DNA of 64,000 nucleotides, from positions 43,278,352-43,342,351 of the forward strand of contig JAAONU010000011.1 in NCBI GenBank assembly GCA_012932295.1, read 5' to 3'. The translations under genes were made by a program, and so were the position numbers. The DNA is from Cyclina sinensis. Taxonomy: Eukaryota > Mollusca > Bivalvia > Venerida > Veneridae. Under the pieces are notes generated by a model. That model ran no database searches. It saw only the letters and a list, made by a program, of their open reading frames with translations, and was not told the origin of the DNA. Of this stretch, positions 1-9,400 are shown piece after piece (position 1 is the first letter of the stretch; each line of letters starts with the position of its first letter).

Positions 1-480
1 CCTTGAAAAGCAAAACAGTTTTTGGATCAATAACTATAGCACGCTTGGGCCCAGACTTCCTAAAACTTCATAGGCAGGTTGGTCATGGTCAGTAGATGAC
101 CCCTATAGTTTTGAGGGTCACTAGATCAAAGGTCAAAGTCATATTGATCATTAACTGAAAAATGGTTTCTGATTAATAACTAGAAAATGCTTAGTTCTAG
201 GGTCCTTAAACTTGCAATGCAGGTTGATAATGACCCGTAGATGACTAATATTGCTTTTGGTTTCATTTGGTCAAAGTTCAAGGTCATAGTGACCATTAAC
301 AGAAAAATGGTTTCCAATCAATAACTAGAGAACCCTTGGGCATTGCCTTCTCAGACTTGGTTTGTTCAGGAGATGACGCCTATTGTCTTTGAGGTCACTA
401 GGTTAAAGGTCAAGTCATAAACCATCAAGAGGAAAACAGATTCTGATTGATAACTAGAGAACCCTTGGGCCTTGTTGCCT
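1..480. repeat. Tandem array of ~130 bp units
   Basis: Three to four diverged units recur, each carrying TTGGATCAATAACTA-like, CTAGATCAAAGGTCAAAGTC-like and GAAAAATGGTTTC-like segments. Copies of GATTAATAACTAGA or close variants begin near 150, 310 and 445. No coding potential is seen. The style matches interspersed repeats common in bivalves (inference). Confidence 0.75.
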
Positions 481-1281
481 CAAAACTTCCTACCTACCTA
501 ACCCCACCTTCCTACCTACCTACATACCAATGCAGTTCCTGTACTCTTTCGTGTTCTCTAGTAATTGAACTTTATACATTTTATAACCAAAGTGTCATTG
601 ACATAATCTACAGTTCTTCTTATTCACCTACTTGTCATGGCCAATAGCTTTTAATATCAGAAGCCCCTGTCACTTTCCCTTTAATGTATCGACACAAGTC
701 CCTGTCCTTCTGCCTTCCTATACTTCTATAGCTGCCTCTAGCGATAACGCTATAGGGCATGTATGTTTTACAAACATATCTTGTCCTGTTTCAAAGTACT
801 GTGACATTTGGCGGTTTGGCCCCAAAACCAATAAGGATCATCTTTGAGTGGAAATTTATGCAGGTATATGATAAGGAAAGCAAAATATGATCTGGAAAAC
901 GCTTGTTTATATGGACAGACGAGCATACAAGTTGATTCCAGTATAACCCGCACCTTACCCCCACCTCAAAACTGCCTTGCAGGGATATAATGATACAAGC
1001 CCAGGTATAGACTTAGGCTTCAGTTGATGGCTAAAATCTTTACCACCACATTAATTGATAGGAGTTTACAGGTTAATCTTTTGCAACCTCTGACTCAAAG
1101 TAGTAGGTCCAAAACGTGTTGCAGATATGATTTTTTGACAGTGTTTAATGTTACTGGTTCATTGTGAACAGCAGTTTGGTTCTGAAAGTTCAAGAATTTA
1201 CTTTAACAAACCCTGGGGCCGAACTTTAACATTGTGATAAGTTCTACATAAAATGAATCGAAATGTGTCGAGAGAATATTA
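481..1281. other. Intergenic sequence, no gene seen
   Basis: A CCTACCTAC-rich simple stretch lies at 488-530. The rest is unique-looking AT-rich sequence. The short open frames here show no recognisable domain or splice context. Confidence 0.5.
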
Positions 1282-1291
1282 TTTATTTATT
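1282..1291 (-). terminator. Likely polyadenylation signal of the LLC1-like gene
   Basis: On the minus strand this reads as overlapping AATAAA hexamers, about 75 bases past the stop codon at 1364-1366. The placement suits a short 3'UTR. The hexamer is seen directly; its use is inferred. Confidence 0.5.
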
Positions 1292-1363
1292 CAAAAATAG
1301 TTAAAAAAGATGTCAGAAGGAGTTAGAAAAAAACATCTAAAATTTTGTTGGTTCAAAAATACT

Positions 1364-1462
1364 TTAAAAAGCATTTTTAGGCCAGCAAAGTCGAATTTGT
1401 ATTGTACATTTCCCACGCCTTTTCTCTCCAAAGTTAGACACCATTTGTGCATTGTTGCCATT
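1364..1462 (-). CDS. LLC1: LLC1-like exon 4 (terminal)
   Basis: Acceptor TATACTTTTCAG|AATGGC, phase 0, 32 codons then TAA. It encodes a lysine-rich tail ending IRLCWPKNAF, which fits the ELCWPKQG-type C-terminus I recall for C20orf85. The excellent acceptor and exact phase fit support the exon despite its small size. Confidence 0.8.
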   Translation of the reverse strand, partial: NGNNAQMVSNFGEKRRGKCTIQIRLCWPKNAF

Positions 1463-4202
1463 CTGAAAAGTATAAAAATAAGATATAATAAACTCTAACG
1501 TCTTTCAATTTCGGTTTTTTTTTTTTTTTTTTTTGATAAAACTAGTTTTAGAACAGGTTTTTCAATAAACCTGTTTTAGAACATAAGTTCTCTTTTATAA
1601 CACAGTTTATGAGTTTGTGCTGATTACAAATTTAAATTAACAGTGGTATGTAATACACTGCTCAAATTGATTAAAGGAGCGCCCATATAATATATAATAT
1701 ACCATACGCGTCGAGTAGATTAATCGGGACGAGATCCTAGTACCATTTGTTAGGCCATAATTAATCTGGTGCAATAGGTGAAACTTTTCGTTTAGTGCAA
1801 GATAATGCTCGAGCACACACTGCATGAATCGTCCGGACTTCTTTGAGGTCATCGACTGGCCAGCGAGGTCTCCCGAACATAACCCTATAGAGCATATCTG
1901 GGACATGGTTTCTCGTAGACTTTCTTCCCGTCCGGAACCTTTTGCAGAACGTCCGTGAGCTTCTCGTGCTCTTTTAGCAGAATGGGACGCCATACCACAT
2001 GATATGATCAGACGTGTCATCAGGAGCATGCCCAGACGATGCAGAGAGTGCTTAAATGCCCGAGGGGGGTGCACTAATTACTGACACTGACTATGAAACG
2101 TTTCCAGGCCTTAAACTGCTTTTCCAGACATTTGTTGTTCTCCTGTAAGACCACCATTTCAAAGTTAATTTGATAGTGTTCATATTCTGGACACTGTCTC
2201 TGTTCAGGAATGTGCCTGCTGGCGATGAAAATGTCGATTTGTTTTTGTAAAAAGAACACTTTTGTTATTTCTGTAAAAGATATTCAATTTCATAAACCTA
2301 CTCAACGCGTATGGTATTTTATAGATAATATGGGCACTCTTAATTAATTTGAGCAGTGTGTGTTTTTTGATAAAGGTTTGATTACCTGTGTCGACCGCCA
2401 GCCTATTTCTTGACTTGTTGTTATTGGAAACCCAGGTCTTCTCTGTGGAATCACTGGTAGTTTGAGTCCATCAAATTCTCGTGCGCCGTACTTGCCGGGG
2501 CTAGGGCGAGGTGTCACTGGTTTCCCGGCAAGGTCACAATTTAACTAAAATATTTTTGAAATGAAAAACGTTTTGGTCGTGACACTTAAGTCGAAACCAA
2601 CAATGCTGAAGATTTTATTTTCTTTAAAGGGACATACACTGCAATTAACTGATGATATATTGCATATATCTGTGTTACTGGCTAATGCAATATGAAATAA
2701 TTAATTTCAAGATAACTCTATGTTAAAAAACTTCTTAATCATTAAGACACACAGGAATCGTTTTTTTTTTTGGAAAATGGTCACCGATCTAGAAATGGTA
2801 CATAATATTTCTCTACATAAAGAGAAATACAAATGTTGTCTGATTTTGCTGTTGTATTTAGCATTTATTTACTTGCACCTTGACATAGGCAAATAATTCA
2901 TTCAGTATCATTCACATTTACATGATCTGAAAGAAAATGGAATACTTAATTTCAGGGTATTCCTGATTTAAAAATGCTTCTCTAAATTCCACACTTTTCG
3001 AGTGTTGTGCTCCATTAGCTGGCAAGTTATTCACGCCTCGACATTTTGCAGTAAAAGTGCCCAAGATCTAACATAAGAAATGCTCAGCCTGTTTACCTGT
3101 GAGGATTAAGTTATCTTACCTTCCTGTATTCGTAGACCAGATAACCCCAGGTCTCTGGCCATTTATGTCGTGCAGAAACGTTCTCATGGCGTACGTGGTC
3201 TTTCCTAGTGATATAATAAGGAACATTTTTAAAATATCTCATAAAATGTGTCAAACATAGTTTTGGAAATTTTTTCTTGAACTTCTTCTATCTATCAGCC
3301 GTTAATATCAAACATCTCGCTGACACATATACATGTGGCGCTCTAAAAAGGAAAAAGGACTTGAAAGACGAAACAGAAAAAGTGATAGAAAATTAGATAA
3401 GATCAGGGGACAGGGGTGGTGGGGGAGGGGGGGAACTAGAACCAGACAAGCTCAATGCTAGAACTGTTTGCATTGAACTGCTCTAGGAATGGAAACTATA
3501 GTTGGTAACTGCTACCAGTGGCAAACAGTTACAAGAAATAAGTACACGCTAGCTGTGATAGTTACGTTGGGATTTCAATGAATTTTAATATAAACGCTTT
3601 TAAAGGATCAGTTAGCCTACTTTAATATAATCTTCCTATCCTGACAAATATGTTTCCCAGCAATGATCAACAACGATAGTGAGGCTATGTCATTTTTTGC
3701 GGGTCAGGCACACACATGAATAAATATAAACCTCATAATTATCATCATAACATACCAATATGAGATTTTGTTATCAGAACTTGTATAGTAGAAAGTTTTG
3801 AAATAGTCCGATTGTATTCAATTTTGGTCGAAAGTTTAATATTGTCAAAGACTAAGAACAGGCTGAGAAAAAAATAGAAAAATAGAAAAAATGATAAAAA
3901 ATAAAATAGATAAAATAAAAGGCAGTTGCCAGATATTTCGTAGAGACATAGATAAATCCTTTAGAAGAAAACCAACTACAGATAGTATAGCAAAGACACG
4001 AACACTCAATTGTCCAAGTACATTTGCTTACAGTATTCATTTAGAATTAAGCGTGTACTATTAAATAGTGAGTTATGTCCACTATGCAAAAAGTGCTTTG
4101 TTAAATTTACGTAACTGCCAAGTTAACTTACCAGATCTCATCACTGTGTACGATATTTAGAATCCTTGTCAACTTCCGACCAGCACCCGCCTCTGCGGCC
4201 AT
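1364..4202 (-). CDS. LLC1: LLC1/C20orf85-like protein, 137 aa, four exons
   Basis: Exons on the minus strand are 4202-4132, 3204-3120, 2544-2386 and 1462-1364. All junctions are GT-AG and the phases add up to 137 codons plus stop, the same length I recall for human C20orf85. Diagnostic blocks are DEIWKDHVRHE and WPETWGYL near residues 20-50, TTSQEIGWRS near 93-102, and LCWPK close to the C-terminus. Together these define the LLC1 family, small proteins expressed in ciliated cells and thought to be axonemal; the exact role is uncertain. An in-frame TAA six bases upstream supports the ATG at 4202. Intron 3 is mostly filled by a Tc1-type element (1656-2361). No defects are seen. Confidence 0.87.
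1656..2361 (+). mobile_element. Tc1/mariner deletion derivative with ~58 bp terminal inverted repeats
   Basis: The left end (1656-1711, from CACTGCTCAAATTGATTAA to TACCATACGCGTCGAGTAG) is matched in inverse by 2299-2361. A TA lies at 1654-1655; the right-hand copy is altered. Between the ends, the plus strand keeps only the C-terminal part of a Tc1-type transposase. QDNARAHTA (second catalytic Asp) begins at 1798, and after a frame change WPARSPEHNPIEHIWD carries the third catalytic acidic region. A stop interrupts what follows. The N-terminal DNA-binding half is missing, so the copy cannot be autonomous. It fills about three quarters of LLC1 intron 3. Confidence 0.85.
2386..2544 (-). CDS. 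LLC1: LLC1-like exon 3
   Basis: Acceptor ATATTTTAG|TTAAATTG in phase 0, donor TCGACACAG|GTAATC. The 53 codons include KYGAREFDGLKLPVI and PITTSQEIGWRSTQ, matching the conserved T(T/A)xxxIGWRS block. The right end of a Tc1-type element lies only 24 bases past this donor. Confidence 0.87.
3120..3204 (-). CDS. LLC1: LLC1-like exon 2
   Basis: Acceptor ATATCACTAG|GAAAGACC, donor AGGAAG|GTAAGATA. The exon completes the Trp codon and encodes KDHVRHENVSARHKWPETWG and on to EYRK. The WPxxWG(Y/F)L block is the strongest family signature. It ends in phase 0. Confidence 0.88.
4132..4202 (-). CDS. LLC1: LLC1-like exon 1
   Basis: Begins ATGGCCGCAGAG and encodes MAAEAGAGRKLTR... up to SDEI plus two bases of a Trp codon. 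The donor is CTG|GTAAGTTA. An in-frame stop just upstream of the ATG makes a longer N-terminus in this exon impossible. Confidence 0.85.
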
Positions 4203-4450
4203 CTTAATTTAGCGCTTATCACACTAAAATACGAGTAGAATATTTTTATAAACTCTAAGTCTGCATACACTCCTGTTGACATACACACTTCTGACGTTTC
4301 TATAGTGACGACGTTAAGCGTCTTCTTTGACGTCATCAACGCCTTGCGTAGAGGTGTTGACCGACAATGACATTGGCGACGTCAAATACTACATGTACAT
4401 AGCCGTTTTCCCTCGAAGATTCTTGCAGAAGGGATAAAAGGGGATACAAA
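4203..4450 (-). promoter_or_regulatory. Putative LLC1 promoter with CRE-like sites
   Basis: A perfect TGACGTCA octamer lies at 4328-4335, 126 bases upstream of the ATG, with a second GACGTCA at 4378-4384. The stretch is richer in CpG than its surroundings. No clear RFX X-box, typical of cilium genes, was found. The transcription start is not determined. Confidence 0.4.
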
Positions 4451-5319
4451 CAATCAAAGAATTAGTCATTCCTGCACTACACCTCTCTCATTACTTGTCA
4501 GCAACACAACATTAAACTGCTTTTACAGTTTAGAAATTAATTATGTTTAAGCGATAACTTAATAGGAAAAGAAGTTCGCACGTGGAAGTGTGATATAAAC
4601 TTATTTGGGATAAGATTTTCAAGCATCGCTATTTTTAGTAATTTTTTACAGATTTTTTTCTATTTGGATAGTGAGCAGTTCTTGATCTCTTTCTATTTTC
4701 TTCTTATTGTCGTCTTAATTTCCTTTTTAAATTATTTCATTTATAAACTTATAAGACTTCATATAATTTCCTATCAACAGTAGGATGAACTTCATCTATG
4801 AAAACGAGTTCTTAACCTGATCACTCAACTGAATAGACGTTGGTTCGTGGACTTCTTGGAGTTCATACTACAGTTTATGAACACAAGAAATTAGTTTGAA
4901 GTCTTTATTTCTCTATTCTCTACTTATATAGTTCATAATATACTATAAATGTATAAAACATATCATTTCAAACATTGTAAACACTCAAACTGTTCTGTAC
5001 AATCTGCCTGGTAGACCAGCCTATTAAACAGGTACATGTATTAACTTTGTACATTGTATATAATGACTTCCTCTCTGACTTTAAAAGAAGGAATAATTCA
5101 ATTTCATGTAATCTTAAATATGAAATTAATTGAAAGATATTTGAATGATTGTACAGTTTTTATATAAGCAAGTATCTTTAATAGGGTGATCTTCGAGATG
5201 TTTCAGGTACTCTAAATACATATTTCTACGCTGGTTACCGCCTATTAAGCCAGCTCCCAGAAATAGATATACACTTACTTGTATAATATATATTTGCTAA
5301 ATACAACTAGGTGTGTTGT
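4451..5319. other. Intergenic AT-rich sequence
   Basis: No exon, RNA gene or recognisable repeat is seen here beyond general AT-richness. Confidence 0.5.
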
Positions 5320-5815
5320 TGTTGTTGTTTCTTTTTTCAAGAGAAAACCAATGTCTTGCGCATCTAGACCCCGTTCTATATTATGATGATATGCTAAACT
5401 AGGTTTGGAACTGCTGAGTTCTGTGAAGTTTGGTTGAAAATTGCCAGACACTATTGGAGAAAAAGTGGATAACATTGAAAAAATTGAAAGAATTAAGGGC
5501 AATAACTCTGCTTAAAATCAATCAACCGTAAAATGCCGAAGTTATGCACAACACGCCTGTAAGGTTTGGCTGAAATCCGCTAGAGTATAGCAAAAATTAA
5601 AAAAGAATAAACGCAACTAAAGGGCAATAACTCCGCTGAAAATCAATGAACTAGTAATGCCTGCGCTATGCATATAACTATGCATTGCACTGACTATCAA
5701 TATGAAGTTTGGTTGAAATCTACCTGGTGGTTTCAGAAGAGTTGTCCGGACAAACTATGTGACAAAAGACGGACAGGCAAAGACAAAACAATATGTCACT
5801 TGGTGGGAGACATAA
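5320..5815. repeat. GGGCAATAACTC-type interspersed repeat
   Basis: Two imperfect units of about 130 bp each contain GGGCAATAACTC(T/C)GCT and AAAATCAAT(C/G)AAC, followed by a GACAAAAGACGGACAGGCAAAG tail. The block resembles the repeats at 20.38-20.61 kb. It lies between the LLC1-like and ENTPD genes. Confidence 0.6.
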
Positions 5816-6333
5816 AAAATATATTAAATAAAAATCATCTGCATATATTGTCTTCATCACTAGTTATTCACTTTGCAACTACGTGTATTTGATGTTTTCA
5901 TAATAAGCATGTTTTAAGGTCGAAGGCATTCTTTTTTCTAGATAAGATTACACAAAAAGCTTGGGTCCTTGTCCCTCAGCCTTATCACTTTCAGCATATC
6001 TGTCAATCCCTGCAGAAAATGTATCTTATCTAGTTTTGTCGAATTAATGTTTCTATCATACAAAGGACAGACATACAATAGAATTGTTAAGGTTTTCATG
6101 TTCATGACAAGTTCGTGACATCCAAAGAACTACACTGTAGTTAGATAAATAACTCTTTTGTATAAACATGGTAATCCATACTCCGTCCCAGTCTATCGTA
6201 TACACGTTGACAGAAGAAAATGATGAACGTAATGAAACACATTTTGAGCTTTGCTCCTTTTAAACATTTCATCGCACTCCTTTGCATCTGTTAACAGTCA
6301 CAGAAAAGTTTGACGAGTGTGAAAAACAATATA

Positions 6334-6440
6334 CTAGAAATGATGCTCCCCTTGACCTTGAACCAGACCTGCTGAACCAGACGTAATACAAATGTCGTCT
6401 TCTTCCTGTGCGAAAAGCAACATGGCACCCAAAGCCCAAT
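6334..6440 (-). CDS. ENTPD-like exon 6 (terminal)
   Basis: Acceptor TTTTTTTCAG|ATTGGGC. Encodes WALGAMLLFAQEEDD and a tail ending GQGEHHF, then TAG at 6336-6334. No hydrophobic anchor is present, unlike cell-surface ENTPD1/2/3/8. No clear polyadenylation hexamer was found close downstream. Confidence 0.82.
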
Positions 6441-9400
6441 CTGAAAAAAAAATGAAAGAGATAGAAATCTTCATTCTTCAGCTGACATTTTCCAGCAAGC
6501 AACTAATTCCATGCACATGATACTAAAACTTTTTGTTGTTGTATATTATACAGATATCACACGCCACGGAGAGTGAAATCACGTACTGTCAACCCGAGAT
6601 TGGTACTGTCAACGGAGGCGTTAATTTACACATCGAGGGGTTTGACATTTATTTAATTAAACTGAACACTACAAAAAGAAGAGAAACAAATATGTGCAAC
6701 AAAAGTAATGTTATCACACAAATTTTATTAAACACATTTTAGATTAACAGCTTGAACTTGTCCATTTTCTACTATCTGACTGATTAGTCCAAGTTTACTT
6801 TGAATAGAAATGATCAAGTGCAAATCTATGTTTGGAGTTCTGTTATAATAAGTTTATATGATTTGAAAAAATGGAAATGCTAGGTTCTATTTCTACTGCC
6901 CAAGACAGGGTGACATTATACTGTCACATGAGGCATATGGGTATTCAACACGGTAAAGGCACGTGAAGTATAATAACAGACAATATACAAGCTGGGTTTG
7001 AATTTATTCTAAACTTCTTCAAATCTTCTGACTACGCAGTGAAAAAGTGTTTAAAATTGTCTTAAAAGATCAAAATGCTCACCTATATTCACTCCATTGA
7101 TACTAGATTTTACAAAGACATGCATTTTTCTCCATGGCTGAATCCATATGCATCCAGAAGGAGAGAGGGTATGTACAAACCCATCACACAGTAAGGGGAC
7201 GCATACTGTGCTTCCAATCCGGTATTAACAACCTCGTCAAGTGTCTTAAAATAAAAGATTTATTAGTCATTATGGCGGGAATTATTCAAAATTTGTTTTA
7301 ACGTCTACTTTGTAATGTAAAGGATTTTTTCTGTCTTACCTTTCACAAGTGTGCTATACATAATGTATTGTCATTAAACTATAAAGGAAATTATGCATAC
7401 CTATTTTTGTTACACGTAATAAAAGAAATAAAATAGACGCGATAAAATCTTAAAAATCTTGTTTTGTAAAACCTGTTATTATAGGTCTTTGATAGTTCAG
7501 AAAACAACAGCTTTACTCATCTTCTACCGGTCTTTATTGTTGGCAAAGCGTACCGGGATTTACTGGGATGGTTATGATGTAAAAGTAGATATTATTAGTC
7601 TGGTTTTGCATGACCGTAACTGGGACAGTGCACAGACACTTGTTTAGAAGCGAATAGAAGGCATTTATGAATGGCCATTCTCCAGTATATAGTATTATAT
7701 TACAAGATATCCAACTTCGAAATGTAAACAAACAAAACCAAAGCACATTTATCAAGTCGCTGCAGAAGCACAAATGCACTTTCAGAATAATTCTAGCATC
7801 ATTTTATACCTGTAATATATGCGCTTTCCAATGATATGTCACTACCAATAACTCCACTTTGTTACGGAGAAAATCACATTTGTTTCCATCAAAAGTCTGA
7901 TTTTTTTCGAACCGTCATCTTGCGAAGCTGCTGTAAGCGAATGGTTCCCAGTATCTTATACGGTATCGATACGTTGCTTTTGAGCCGGGCGCAAATTACC
8001 ACGTACGCTAGATTCTTTATATTCAAATATTTTTGGCGCGTGATTTTTAAACCCAGCTCAAAGATTTTGCAACGGTTCCGTTTACAACACTGGGAACCAT
8101 TCGCTTACAGCAGCTTCGCAGGATGACAGCTCGTGAAAACTGACTTTTGATGGAAACAAATGTGATTTTCTCCGTAACAAAGTGGAGTTATTGGTAGTGA
8201 CATATACATTTGTATCATTTGAAAGGACATATATTACAGGTATGAAATAATGCTAGAATTATTCTGAAAGTGCATTTGTGTTTCTGCAGCGTCTTGATAA
8301 ATGTGCTTCGGTTTTGTTTGTTTACATTTCGAAGTTGGTTATCTTGTAATATAATACAATTTATTGGAGAATGGCCATTCATAAATGCCTTATATTCGCT
8401 TCTAAACAAGTGTCTGTGGGACAGTGCAGTGTGTGTTGACTTACCTTAGAGCAATGTTGAGCAGCCTTTGACTTCAGCAGCGTAAGATTCAGTCTTCCTA
8501 CTTCATCTAAGGCCTCGAGGTAAGTGGGTGCATAAGCGAAAGCAGAAATCGCGTAGAAAACGAGATCTTGAACGGGCGGTTGATAAGTTCGTCCAATTGC
8601 ACATGGTTTCGGATAGCACCAACTGTCGTCTGCAGTCTCTAGGAAAATGCTGATAATTTTAAGGCACTCTTCAGAGTTGGACGACCCCTGTATATGGACG
8701 GATTCTCCTAAGGACAAAACTGTTTTGTTATCTGCAAAAGTATTTATACAAAACATCAGATTTTTGGAATAAAGAGCTATTTTAAGTTGGAATAACAGTT
8801 GAGTTGTTTTCACACTCATGGTTGCTTGACAACGAATCAAAAGATAACTGGCAGTTATAGTTACATAGATTATGTAGATTTACTTAGATTTATTCCTATC
8901 CCCTGCGTTTCTCTTAGTAATATCTCAGTTTAGAAATAATCAAAAAAGAAAACTCGGAGAAGTTAATTATTTGCAAAGTTAAACCATTGGCATTCTCCTG
9001 CATATTCATTTATGTATGTATAGCGTACAAACATTATGATTTGGATCAAATATTATATAAGATGTCAGACATAGATGAGTCTATGATGTATGCATGGTAA
9101 TTTTGGATGTTCATTTGTTAAAAATTTGGAAGACAAATGATTGGTATATAACTAACAACTTTTTAAGAAAGTTGAATTTGTCTTAATATTGAGTAAACTT
9201 ACAGGACAAACTGCTTATCCAACACATTTACAGACGGCCATTTCGTATTGCCGTAGACGACAACGGTTATCAATTATTAATAATTTATAATCAATAACCT
9301 AATTGATAATCAATTTATTCGAAAGTATTTAACAGACGAATATTACTCCGCATAATTAGTAAACCAATTTTAAGCATTTCTGTCAGTAAAAGACTTCTGT

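Noticed and set aside
1637..2074. 145-codon minus-strand frame
   Set aside because: It is antisense to the Tc1 transposase remnant, which reads convincingly on the plus strand.
7459..8126. Plus-strand frames near 7459 and 7836
   Set aside because: They lie within or beside the foldback element, with no protein similarity.
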